A stretch of DNA of 61,176 nt from assembly GCA_019237115.1 (NCBI GenBank), contig JAFAHS010000039.1:1-61176 (forward strand), read 5' to 3'. The first letter of the stretch is position 1. Every line of letters begins with the position of its first letter. The stretch comes from Deltaproteobacteria bacterium. Its GTDB lineage: Bacteria; Desulfobacterota; Binatia; Binatales; Binataceae. Of this stretch, positions 9,629-17,709 are shown piece by piece. The translations under genes were made by a program, and so were the position numbers. Under the pieces are notes generated by a model. The model saw nothing but the letters and a program-made list of their open reading frames with translations, did not search any database and had not been told where the DNA came from.

Positions 9629-9672
9629 CCGAATCCTAAGTCCAGCGCGTCTGCCGCCTCCGCCACTCAGGC
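9629..9672 (-). tRNA. tRNA-Leu(UAG)-like 5' fragment, 3' half missing
   Basis: On the minus strand GCCTGAG (9672-9666) reads as an acceptor strand, followed by TG, a D-arm with GCG/CGC stem (9663-9661 and 9649-9647) and an anticodon arm CTGGA-CTTAGGA-TTCGG (9645-9629) with anticodon UAG and a G at position 37. These are normal tRNA-Leu features. Downstream there is no TTC-containing T-loop and no CTCAGGC to pair with the acceptor, so the gene seems truncated or diverged after the anticodon arm. Confidence 0.5.
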
Positions 9673-9688
9673 GTGCATCGAGCTAGCT

Positions 9689-10196
9689 TTATGGACACGA
9701 AACGTACAGGTGAAACGCCGAGTCCATCGCGACGGTTCCGTTCGGCTCGAAAGTCTGCACAAACACGTCGCCTGGGTTGTCCGAATCGGTATCGCCGGAG
9801 ACGCTAATTTTCCCCTGCACCGGGACGGCGTTTGCCGTGTCTCCGATGGTAGCCTCGTAGGCGCAGGCAGAGACGTCTTTCGCAAAAGTGACCTCGTACT
9901 GCCCCGTGGCGACCTTCTCGACTGAAACACTACCCGCGCTGCTCTGCGAACGAACCAACGCGCCGTCCGCTTTGACCACCGCCCAGTTGTTCTGACCCTG
10001 CAGATCGGCCACTTTCATTTGCAAGGCAGCGATGAGGGCCTCGTCCGCTTCTACGCGGTCTTCTAAACCAGGAAGGCCACCCGCTTGCGACTCTCCGCCG
10101 TTACCGCCTCCGCCATTTCCTTTCTTTGTCAAGTAATGGCGTACTCAGCGCGACCGTGAGCAGTATTCCGAGGAAGACGCCAGAGATTCTTTTCAT
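9689..10196 (-). pseudogene. Secreted hypothetical protein, signal peptide in another frame
   Basis: ATG at 10196, 6 bp after a GGAGGCTAAC ribosome-site region, opens a clear signal peptide (MKRISGVFLGILLTVALSTP). The rest of the gene lies one base out of frame: from TTG 10132 come a Gly-rich linker, a short coiled coil (VEADEALIAALQMKVADLQ), NNWAVVKADGALVRSQ and a compact beta domain ending LYVSCP. Joining them needs one extra base removed near 10131-10140. The coiled coil plus beta domain resembles small exported proteins common in rhizobia and soil bacteria, but I know no function. It may be a true protein starting at TTG 10132 without a signal; the exported version is more plausible. Confidence 0.55.
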
Positions 10197-10335
10197 TGCG
10201 AGTTAGCCTCCGAAGGACCTAACAAACCAACCACAGAATTCGATTATCCTGATTTCCGAAATGGCTGTATTAAAAACCTGTATGAGAACGCCCGGGCTCC
10301 ACTCTGAATACAATATAATTTTCGACGTAGAACCA

Positions 10336-10365
10336 CACAAAAATCAGTCTCCAGGGGGCGGAGAC
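10336..10365 (-). terminator. Intrinsic terminator after the sensor kinase gene
   Basis: On the minus strand GTCTCC-GCCCCCT-GGAGAC (10365-10347) is followed within two bases by TGATTTTTGTG, a U-rich tail. It lies about 35 bp past the kinase stop at 10399 and separates it from the exported hypothetical gene. Confidence 0.6.
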
Positions 10366-10398
10366 GCTCGCGATCCCAAGTGTCTTGGCTTGGAGGCG

Positions 10399-11712
10399 TC
10401 AGCTTGGCTCGACCGGCAGAACGAATTCCAGTGTCGCCCCTCGGTCTGGATTTTGCGTCGCCCAAATGCGCCCGCCATGATTCTCGATGATCGAACGGAC
10501 AATGACGAGCCCCAAGCCCATTCCGGTTGGCTTGGTCGTGAAGAAGGGCTCGAACAGCTTTGGCATCACGCCCGAGTCGATGCCCTTGCCGGAGTCGCGC
10601 ACCGAGACAAGTATTTCGTGGGGTGCTTGATGGCAGGCTCGCACGGCGACTTCGCGCGGTCCGTTGCCATCGCAAACCGAATCGAATGCATTCAACACCA
10701 GGTTCAGGACCGCTTGCGTCAGGTGGGTCTTGTCACCCCGGACCGCGGGCAGAGCATCGGGCAACTCCAGTGACCACGAGATCCCTTTCCTTCTCGCATC
10801 GCCGTTCACAATGCGAGCTACCTCGAATAGCAGCTGCCTCAGATCGACCGGCGAGATAGCTTCGCCACGCTGAAACATGGCGCGAACATTCTTGACGATG
10901 TCGACAGCCCGTGCGTCGTCGCGGATGATGTCATCTAGCGCCGCGTCAATTTCGCCGAGGTCAGGAGTCCTGGCGGTCAGCAGGCGCCGTGCAGCTTTGG
11001 CATTGTTCAGGATCGCGCCGAGCGGCTGGTTCAGCTCATGCGCCACCGACGCACTGAGCTCTCCCATCATCATCACCTGTGAAGTTTGCCGCAATTCTTC
11101 CGACAGGCGGCGGATCTCCGCTTCGGCGCGCTTCCGTGCGAAGGCATTACCGAAGATCTCGGCGACCAGTTTGAGGCGCTGCACTTCCTGATCGGACCAT
11201 GATTTTTCGAAAAGAATCGCCCCGAAGAGCAGCGCACCGACGACCACCCCTGCCACCCTTAGCGGGATGGTAACGTTAGATTTCATTTCGAGCTGGCGAA
11301 ATGTCTCGCGATCGGTCAAGGCTTCCGGGGGAAGGTCCTCCAGACGCGAGATTACAACCACGCGACCTGATCTTACCTTGTCATTGAGCCAAGGTGTGTA
11401 TGGTGGTCCGTCGATCGGGAGGGCCCGCTGCGGAAGGCCCCGCTGCGGCGTACTAACACCCTTTCGCGCCCACTGATGGGTTACGTAGAGAATTTTGTTC
11501 TGCGGGTCCAACTGAATAACGGTACCGCGATCGACTCCCATCGCGAGCACAATCCGCTCGAGCCATCGCTCTATTTCGTTGTCGATCTGATCGACCGATA
11601 CGCGCACAAAGGCGGCGGACAAGTCGCTCAGCAGCGCCTCGAAATCCGCTGGCGCTTGATGATCGGTGCGCGCGCTCCCTTTCTGTTCCTCTTCTTCAAA
11701 GCGAGGGCCCAT
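10399..11712 (-). CDS. GAF-domain sensor histidine kinase
   Basis: A kinase of about 437 residues. The N-half is a GAF domain (residues about 25-180, ending [19 protein letters not shown]). The C-half has the H-box [15 protein letters not shown] with the phosphorylated His, N-box [12 protein letters not shown]1 box RDSGKGI and F/G2 boxes [13 protein letters not shown]. It has no membrane segment, so it senses a cytoplasmic or diffusible signal. ATG 11712 is chosen over an upstream TTG (11748) because GGGAGGGA lies about 10 bases before it. HELNQPL is the dimerisation-box subtype found in FixL/DctB-like kinases. No response regulator is adjacent; the stand-alone receiver at 13604-13987 is the nearest candidate partner. 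Confidence 0.92.
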   Translation of the reverse strand: MGPRFEEEEQKGSARTDHQAPADFEALLSDLSAAFVRVSVDQIDNEIERWLERIVLAMGVDRGTVIQLDPQNKILYVTHQWARKGVSTPQRGLPQRALPIDGPPYTPWLNDKVRSGRVVVISRLEDLPPEALTDRETFRQLEMKSNVTIPLRVAGVVVGALLFGAILFEKSWSDQEVQRLKLVAEIFGNAFARKRAEAEIRRLSEELRQTSQVMMMGELSASVAHELNQPLGAILNNAKAARRLLTARTPDLGEIDAALDDIIRDDARAVDIVKNVRAMFQRGEAISPVDLRQLLFEVARIVNGDARRKGISWSLELPDALPAVRGDKTHLTQAVLNLVLNAFDSVCDGNGPREVAVRACHQAPHEILVSVRDSGKGIDSGVMPKLFEPFFTTKPTGMGLGLVIVRSIIENHGGRIWATQNPDRGATLEFVLPVEPS

Positions 11713-11769
11713 GGAAAGACGTTCCCTCCCCTGAAAAGCCTTCGGCAACGATTGTAAGTCGGGCCAACT

Positions 11770-11994
11770 TTACGAGGAAGCTTCGAAAGCTCGCGCCGCC
11801 CGCCGGCCATTCTCCAGTCTGGCATCCACGTTCCGCGCGGTGAAGTACGGGATCAGCCGCAGCACGGCATCCTTGAAGTGGTCGCGCTCCAACGAACCGC
11901 CTCCGCAGAGGCTGCCTTCGCTGGCGCCTTTCTTTTTTTCCGTCGCCACCGTCCCGACGTTGCAGATTTTGGTCGGCCTCGGTGAACTAGCCAT
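11770..11994 (-). CDS. Small hypothetical protein overlapping the sulfotransferase stop
   Basis: A 74-residue frame starting MASSPRPTKICNVG. Its ATG overlaps the stop of the broken sulfotransferase (ATGGCTAG), an arrangement typical of translational coupling. The sequence is basic, with one helix (FKDAVLRLIPYFTARN) and two cysteines. I do not recognise it. The alternative is that it is chance reading downstream of a decaying gene. Confidence 0.4.
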   Translation of the reverse strand: MASSPRPTKICNVGTVATEKKKGASEGSLCGGGSLERDHFKDAVLRLIPYFTARNVDARLENGRRAARAFEASS

Positions 11995-13141
11995 AGTCGT
12001 ACCTTGCATATATCTCTTCGCAGCGCTTTCTTACGGCGGTTATTTGGTGCGGTGTAGGTTGACGAGCGTTACGCAGTGGCGGACTGGATTTGAGGAGTTG
12101 ATCGATTCGCGTTCTTAACGATGCCGCCTTGCCCAGGTTCAGCGCTCCGTATATACGCTCGACCGTCTCGTAGGGACTAACTACGAGCTCTTCGTACCTG
12201 ATAGCAATTGCGTGATGATTAGCCAACGAGCGAATACTTTCATTCACTCTGGCATCCATCGCCAGGTACGCGTCGATTACCAGGTCCTCGAGCGTCGCGG
12301 CTGCCGGTTCGGCGGCGAGCGCGTATCGCGCCCACATTTGCTGCCAAGACTCCACCGCAGACAGAACCACTGCAGTGGGTTCTCTTACTATTTGAACGAA
12401 GGCAGCGTCCGGAAAAAGCCGACACAAGGTCGACACGCGGAAGCCATTCGACGGGGACTTGAGCAGCAACCGTTTCCCTTCGGCTCTATAAGTTATCCCT
12501 TTGGAATACTGACTGGGATATCTTCCCATATTTTCCGGTCCGACTCTGAATACTCTCCAGGATCGGCCAGCGAGACGATCTGGTCCAGAGCCGACGGGAA
12601 CATGACGCTTTCGTAGGGCGAAATGGCTCCCCGGCAAAGAAGGGCGAACTCCTCTTCCTGCGGCGATGCGTTCGAAACCAGCCGGTCTCCCGCAGGACGA
12701 GCCACCGGAGCACCTCGATGAACCAAGCCGTCAACAGAAAGGAGAAATGAGTGTGGATTCAAACATTGATAGGTAGTAGGCGCTTCCAACTGGTTGTCGA
12801 GCGCTAGTATCTCATGAAGCAGTGTTGTTCCGAGACCGCCAGTGTCCCAGGACAAAGATCGGTCCTTCAAGGCGGAGCGCTTCGGTCTTTTGGCCATACT
12901 GCAGCTCTTGAAAACCTTCTATTGCCGAAACCGGTGCACCCTGAATCAAAATACGAGTTCGTAGGCGCCTATCGGTAGGCCTTCCGTACTTACTCTCCAA
13001 ACGCCGCCATGCTTTTAAGGTCAGATTAAATAGTGGCCGCGACCAAACCGGTCGTTGATCGGTGCTCTTCACGTTTCTCGCGATTCCTCCGGAGAAACCA
13101 GCCTCTCGCCTGGGCTTGCTCGGGCGCCTTATTCTGTACAT
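11987..13141 (-). pseudogene. Sulfotransferase, two frameshifts
   Basis: Three minus-strand segments together make one PAPS-dependent sulfotransferase. The first ends IFVLGHWRS; the second continues GTTLLHEILALDNQ, completing the 5'-phosphosulfate loop GHWRSGTTLLHE; the third resumes at ITYRAEGKRLLLKSP and includes VQIVREPTAVVLSAVES, the 3'-phosphate site. The first break is an extra base in TCTCGG (about 12831-12837), the second lies near 12500-12530, and the two shifts cancel. The enzyme would sulfate a hydroxyl on a carbohydrate, lipid or small metabolite. The start is uncertain (ATG 13141, or further upstream). Both substrate-binding motifs are intact once the frame is repaired, so decay is recent or the breaks are assembly errors. 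Confidence 0.75.
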
Positions 13142-13603
13142 CGACCGGATCCAAGTCGACTCCAAGGTAGCCGACGAGTTCAGATTCCTGCGGGTCGGAA
13201 GCACGCTGCAGGCGGGCTAAGCTTCCTTGTCCCAGGCGACGAGCCCGAGATCCTTTCTGCGATCTTTGCGACCTCTGGGGCGCAAGCGGGAGGACCGGGT
13301 CCACTGCGAGATCGGGCGGCGGCTTGGAAAACCATCGATAACCGCCTTTCGTGATCCAAGAGCACTAACCACCGTCGTGCAGTGGCTGGTTCTCTTTGAA
13401 TCCGAGCCAGCATTGCTTCGGGCCGCGAAGCATCAAGACGGGTTGGTGGAGGGCGCAGGGCGGACGGCTCAATACCGCCCGCCCGCTATCGCTGCGGGGC
13501 GGGGGTCTCGGGGGAGAACGCCCACATAGCAGCTCTAGCATTGCTGATCCTCAAGCTGCGTCGGCGATAAGGCAAGCAGCGACCGATTTTTTACGGACTT
13601 CGC
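13142..13603. other. No intact gene; possible decayed coding sequence
   Basis: About 460 bp with short frames on both strands. Minus-strand pieces around 13200-13400 read like protein fragments (RWFSKPPPDLAVDP in one frame, SELVGYLGVD in another) but never join. Nothing is recognisable. It may be the remains of a gene upstream of the sulfotransferase. Confidence 0.35.
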
Positions 13604-13987
13604 TTAGTCGGGGAGACGGGCTTGAAGCTGACTTAGCAAGCTTTTCAGCTCATCAAGAGCGATCCCCGATCCCTTCGCGATGTGAGCGTCAAACCCAGCA
13701 TTTTTGGTTCGCTCACGGTCTTGGGGCCGGGACCAGGCGGTGTATGCGAACAGGTAGGGCCGAGGGCTCACTTGAGAGAGGACGTGTCCCACGTCCAGAC
13801 CGTCCACGCGCGGTAGGTGCAGGTCAAGGATGACAGCGTCGTAAGTGCCGTTCACGGCCAGGTTCAGTCCCTGTTGGCCGTCGGCCGCGGTGTCGACGCT
13901 GTAGCCCCAGTATTCCAGCAGTAGTTTGAATGATTCCCTGCTGTTGTCGTGGTCCTCGACCAGCAAAACCCGTAACGCCCGCGCCAT
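13604..13987 (-). CDS. Stand-alone response regulator receiver (CheY-like)
   Basis: A 127-residue single receiver domain: acidic pocket VEDHDN near residue 11, phosphoacceptor Asp in VILDLHLPRVDG near residue 55, the switch Thr in AYTAW and the conserved Lys in HIAKGSG. There is no output domain, so it acts by protein contact or as a phosphotransfer relay. It is on the same strand as the GAF kinase gene about 1.9 kb downstream, which lacks its own regulator, but the broken sulfotransferase lies between them. Pairing is inference. Confidence 0.88.
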   Translation of the reverse strand: MARALRVLLVEDHDNSRESFKLLLEYWGYSVDTAADGQQGLNLAVNGTYDAVILDLHLPRVDGLDVGHVLSQVSPRPYLFAYTAWSRPQDRERTKNAGFDAHIAKGSGIALDELKSLLSQLQARLPD

Positions 13988-14229
13988 TCGCGTTTATGGT
14001 CTTTTTCCTCGCCTCTTTCAAGCGCGGTGCCCGTCTGGTGACCCTGCGAGCGCTTTTTTCTTGTGCCGCGCTTGCGCGAGGCGATGCTTTGGCCGCAACC
14101 GAGGCGCGCCATCGCATCGAGAGGAGGCGGTTGCGAAACTTGGGCTGAGCTAAGGTCTGCGTGGAATCCGCGCTCACCCAACCTCGCTCCTTACTGGGTG
14201 ATTGCGAAACCTCTACGAGAGTCACGCGC

Positions 14230-14754
14230 TTAGCGGCCGGTAGGTGCGGCGACATCCAGTCTTTTACGGATGCTCGCAAGCACTTCCTGGTCTATCCACG
14301 CACCGTGGCCGTTAGGACACGCCATGCCTGCAAGTCCGGTCGCGCCTGGGGACATGGCAGCCTTGGCGGCAAGCCTCAATCCACAGTCGGGACAATCTAT
14401 CTCCACCGGATGTTTGTGGCGGAGCTCTTCGACTACGGTGGCGAGCTCTTCGAAGACCTTCTCGCCCAAGGATTCGTGGTGAATCGCCGCGGCATTTTTC
14501 AGACGCACTGTAAGTTGATCGAGCGTCTGGCGGTCGGCCCACGCGCCATGATGGTCGGGGCAAGCCATTCCGCCAAGTCCGATCGCGACCCGGGCGTCGA
14601 GGTTCTTACCGCATTGCGGACAATGGATTGCCTTGGCGTATTTGTGCCGCAGCCTTTCCAGGATTTCTTCGTCGTGCTGACGCGCCCACTGGTTCTCACG
14701 ACCCATCCCGGCGTCGTGGATCTTGTTACCTAGACGGTCCTTCTCGTCGGCCAT
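14230..14754 (-). CDS. Protein with two TFIIB-type zinc-ribbon repeats
   Basis: A 174-residue protein with an internal duplication. Repeat 1 has CPQCG, GGMACPDHHGAWAD; repeat 2 has CPDCG, GMACPNGHGAWID. Each is a zf-TFIIB ribbon (CPxCG ... CPxxHGxW) followed by an amphipathic helix (TLDQLTVRLKNAA and EVLASIRKRL). Such proteins are small, cytoplasmic and of unknown role, probably nucleic-acid or protein scaffolds. The start at 14754 (MADEKDRLGN) is the first in the frame. It is divergent from the thiol protein gene, and the roughly 180 bp between them should hold both promoters. Confidence 0.8.
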   Translation of the reverse strand: MADEKDRLGNKIHDAGMGRENQWARQHDEEILERLRHKYAKAIHCPQCGKNLDARVAIGLGGMACPDHHGAWADRQTLDQLTVRLKNAAAIHHESLGEKVFEELATVVEELRHKHPVEIDCPDCGLRLAAKAAMSPGATGLAGMACPNGHGAWIDQEVLASIRKRLDVAAPTGR

Positions 14755-14936
14755 ATTTCTGCAGCCCTGGTCGCTTCTTCGCTCTTAACAATTCGGACGG
14801 CGAGCCTCAAGTGCCGATGGCCGCCCTGGCCAACCAGTTTCCGGCCAACCCGTTACTACCAACTCAAGCGTCTCTGTTTCCGGTTGCAAAAAAGGAGCAT
14901 TGCGACTGAACGGAATCCTTGTGGTACTGTGGGCGG

Positions 14937-15995
14937 ATGCGAATTTTGCCCATCTTTCGACCATCGCAGTACGCGTGGGCCGTGATCGTTGCCCTGTCGC
15001 TTTTTGCGCTCTCGCCGGCGTTGGCGGGCGGAGCGGATTCGACCGTGGTTGCGACCGTGGGGAGCCACAAAATCACCCAGGCCGAGCTGGATGCCAAGGT
15101 CAAGCCAGAGATGGCAGCGCTGGAAAGCAAAATCTATGACTTGAAGCACCAGGCGCTGGAATCGATGGCAGATGAATACCTGCTCGAACAGGCAGCCAAG
15201 AAGGACAAGTTGACGGTTCCCGAATATTTGAAGAAGGAAATCGGCGACAAAACCCCCCAGGTAACCGAAGCGGATGCGCGCAAATACTACGATCTGCGCA
15301 AAGGGCCTGGAACACCTCCGTTCGATCAGATCAAAACCCGGCTGATGGCGGCGTTGCAAAACCAGAGCGATCAAGAGCAGCGCGAAAAGGTCCTCGCCTC
15401 ACTGCGCAAGGAGACGCCAACCAGGATTCTGATCAAGGCGCCCAGGGTTGAAGTCGCCAGCGCCGGCCATCCTTCGTTGGGCTCGGCGGATGCGCCCATA
15501 ACCATCGTCGAGTTCTCCGACTTTCAGTGTCCGTTTTGCAAACGGGTGGAGCCCGCGCTCAAAGAAATTCGCGAGAAGTACGGTGACAAGGTGCGGCTCG
15601 TATACATGGACTATCCCTTGCCGATGCACAATCACGCCCTGGACGCGGCCAAGGCGGGGCGCTGCGCGGCGGAGCAGGGAAAGTTCTGGCCGTACCATGA
15701 TGCGATGTTCGCGGACCAGTCCAAGGAGTCTCCAGCGGACCTCAAGGCGACTGCCAAGACCCTCGGACTGGACACCGCAAAGTTTGACGCCTGCTTTGAC
15801 CAGGCCAAGTACGAAGCGGGTGTGCGCGCCGATATGGAGCAGGGCAAGCAACTTGGTATCGACGGCACGCCGGCATTCTTCATCAACGGACGGATGTTAG
15901 TCGGCGCGCAGCCCGCAGAGAGTTTCAACCAGATGATCGATGAGGAGCTGAGTTCCAAAGATAGCGGTAAGTCCAAGCAGGCCAAGGCCGACTGA
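14937..15995 (+). CDS. Exported DsbA/thioredoxin-fold protein with SurA-like N-domain
   Basis: About 352 residues. A signal peptide (AVIVALSLFALSPALAGG) is followed by a SurA_N-like helical chaperone segment (residues about 35-110, VATVGSHKITQAELDAKV) and a DsbA-type thioredoxin domain with the active site FQCPFCKR and cis-Pro loop GIDGTPAFFING. It should form or rearrange disulfides in the periplasm, with the N-domain holding unfolded clients. Fusions of this kind are frequent in delta-like bacteria. ATG 14937 is preferred over TTG 14919 because the signal peptide then begins normally. It lies 92 bp upstream of the SCP2/diiron genes on the same strand, and may or may not share their promoter. 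Confidence 0.88.
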   Translation: MRILPIFRPSQYAWAVIVALSLFALSPALAGGADSTVVATVGSHKITQAELDAKVKPEMAALESKIYDLKHQALESMADEYLLEQAAKKDKLTVPEYLKKEIGDKTPQVTEADARKYYDLRKGPGTPPFDQIKTRLMAALQNQSDQEQREKVLASLRKETPTRILIKAPRVEVASAGHPSLGSADAPITIVEFSDFQCPFCKRVEPALKEIREKYGDKVRLVYMDYPLPMHNHALDAAKAGRCAAEQGKFWPYHDAMFADQSKESPADLKATAKTLGLDTAKFDACFDQAKYEAGVRADMEQGKQLGIDGTPAFFINGRMLVGAQPAESFNQMIDEELSSKDSGKSKQAKAD

Positions 15996-16087
15996 GGCCG
16001 CATCGTTATCTTCCAAAGGGTCGATAGGCTTGCGTACCACCACGTTTGGCCCTAACCTCGAAGCGGGTTCAGGCAGGAGACTTCGGA

Positions 16088-16528
16088 ATGGCAGTCAGCT
16101 TTCCCTCGACGGAATATTTCAATGCACTTAAGGAGAAGATGGCGGCGGATCAGGAGAGATTTCGTCGCCTCGGTTTTATCGATACCACTTTCGGCGTACG
16201 GGTCGGACACAACGGCAAGGCGCGCAATTTCGTTCTGGAGTTCGAGGTCTTCGAGCTGAAGGATGTGCATGAAGTCGAGGTGATCGATCCAAAGAAGGTT
16301 GATTTCACCATCGAGGGCGATGCCGGTGTGTGGCGGGAGATGATCGAAAATATCCTGCGCAACGGCGAGGCGGACACTTCCCACGACATCAACACCCTCG
16401 CGCATTTCGGCGAACAACTTAAAATCGTCTACGACGACCCCGACGGACACGACAAGCTGTATCGTTTCATGGAATCAATTCAGAAGTTCTTCGACCTGTC
16501 GAGCAAGGTTGAGGTGCGATTCAACTAA
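16088..16528 (+). CDS. SCP2-like sterol/acyl-carrier protein
   Basis: About 146 residues beginning MAVSFPSTEYFNAL after AGGAGA (ATG 16088). The pattern FVLEFEVFELKDV, then VDFTIEGDAGVWREMIENILRN, then an amphipathic C-terminal helix, fits the SCP-2 sterol-transfer fold: a beta sheet with a hydrophobic tunnel that carries sterols, acyl-CoA or other bulky lipophiles. It is soluble and has no catalytic motif. It is the first gene of a tight set with the two ferritin-like genes (gaps of 27 and 8 bp), so it may deliver or shield the substrate of the oxygenase. The family call is by pattern and less certain than the operon arrangement. Confidence 0.6.
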   Translation: MAVSFPSTEYFNALKEKMAADQERFRRLGFIDTTFGVRVGHNGKARNFVLEFEVFELKDVHEVEVIDPKKVDFTIEGDAGVWREMIENILRNGEADTSHDINTLAHFGEQLKIVYDDPDGHDKLYRFMESIQKFFDLSSKVEVRFN

Positions 16529-16555
16529 GGCTCACGGCGCGGAGGCGCTGCTACG

Positions 16556-17701
16556 ATGGCATACCTGGCGACGCGTAACTTTCTTGAGGACAGGGACTTC
16601 GTCGACAAGTGGCTCTACACGATGCGGACCGGAGAGCTGGACCTTTCGTGGATGAATGCCAACACCGAGAAAGTCAAACCGCACGAGGCAAATCCGCGGC
16701 GCGGGTTGACCTATCGCGACCTGGATATCGGCAGCTACGGATTTACCGACGTGCCGGAGAAGGTGCGGACCAATCGCTCGTACGCGCCGCGCGGCGCCGA
16801 GATAACCGAGGGCCTTCCCGACGCGCAGCCGTGGGTCTCGCGCAAGAGCGAGGTCTGGGCTTTCAACACCGAGAGCTACTACGAGGAAGCCGTCACCCGG
16901 CAATGGAACGTCACCACCGACATTCCATGGGAGCGCCTGGAAGGCGTCGAGTTGCCGGAGACCACCGGCAAAGCTTTATCGCAGTTGATGACCTTCCTCA
17001 CCGAAGTGGAAATGATCGCGACCGACACGCCGGCAATGTGGCTGCCGCGCCTCAATCCCGACTTTGTCGAGGTCAAGGCCTTCATTGCATCGCAAGCGAT
17101 GGATGAAGCGCGCCACACGGAGGCGTTTCGCAAGCGCGCGTTGACCACCGGATGGGGCCTGATGAAGGCCAGCCCGATGAACGAGATGGCGCTCAAGCAC
17201 CTGCGCGACGCGGATTCGTTCAGCGAAATGTCGGTTGCACTGCACCTGGTGGCGGAAGGCAACGTGCTCACCCTGTTTCGCTTCAGCGAATATCTGTCAC
17301 CGACCGACGTCGACAAGCGAATCTTCAGGCTGGTGATGCAGGACGAGGCGCGTCACGTCGGCTACGGTATGCAGCATTTCAAATATGTGCTCGAGAACTT
17401 CCCGGAGAAGCGCGACGTGGTGCATGCGCACCTCGATGAAGCCGAGAACATCTCGTTTGCGGGCGCCGCCGCCACCGAATTGACCGAGTCGTTCATCATT
17501 CTCGCGGGCGGAGGACTCAAGCGGGAGAACATCGAGGAAGGGATCAAGGTGACGACGCGGTTCAATCTCAAGCAGATGGAAGAGCATTTCGAGCGCCTGG
17601 AGAAGTGCGGAATGCCGGAGCGCAAAGACCGCTCCAAGCTTTATCAGATGTTCGAGATGGGCAAGGCCGCCGCGGAAGCGGCCGGAATCAGGCTCAACTA
17701 G
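16556..17701 (+). CDS. Ferritin-like diiron protein, probable oxygenase catalytic subunit
   Basis: 381 residues with a complete class I diiron four-helix site: Glu150 or Glu152 (FLTEVEMIA), ExxH at Glu184/His187 in MDEARHTEAF, Glu234 in LVAEGN, and ExxH at Glu264/His267 in QDEARHVGYG. This is the ligand set of R2/BMM/PaaA/AurF-type enzymes, which activate O2. The ribosome site GGAGGCG precedes ATG 16556. No signal peptide. It shares about the first 130 residues (RRGLTYRDLDIG) and overall length with the next gene, a metal-less paralogue, implying a heteromeric hydroxylase. I do not recognise the exact family; length and motifs differ from BMM alpha subunits (about 500 residues). Hydroxylation or desaturation of a carrier-bound or hydrophobic substrate is inference. 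Confidence 0.8.
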   Translation: MAYLATRNFLEDRDFVDKWLYTMRTGELDLSWMNANTEKVKPHEANPRRGLTYRDLDIGSYGFTDVPEKVRTNRSYAPRGAEITEGLPDAQPWVSRKSEVWAFNTESYYEEAVTRQWNVTTDIPWERLEGVELPETTGKALSQLMTFLTEVEMIATDTPAMWLPRLNPDFVEVKAFIASQAMDEARHTEAFRKRALTTGWGLMKASPMNEMALKHLRDADSFSEMSVALHLVAEGNVLTLFRFSEYLSPTDVDKRIFRLVMQDEARHVGYGMQHFKYVLENFPEKRDVVHAHLDEAENISFAGAAATELTESFIILAGGGLKRENIEEGIKVTTRFNLKQMEEHFERLEKCGMPERKDRSKLYQMFEMGKAAAEAAGIRLN

Positions 17702-17709
17702 GACGCGTC

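Noticed and set aside
13227..13529. Plus-strand frame of 100 codons upstream of the receiver gene
   Set aside because: Composition is Arg/Gly-rich without hydrophobic periodicity, and it has no ribosome site. More likely decayed sequence.
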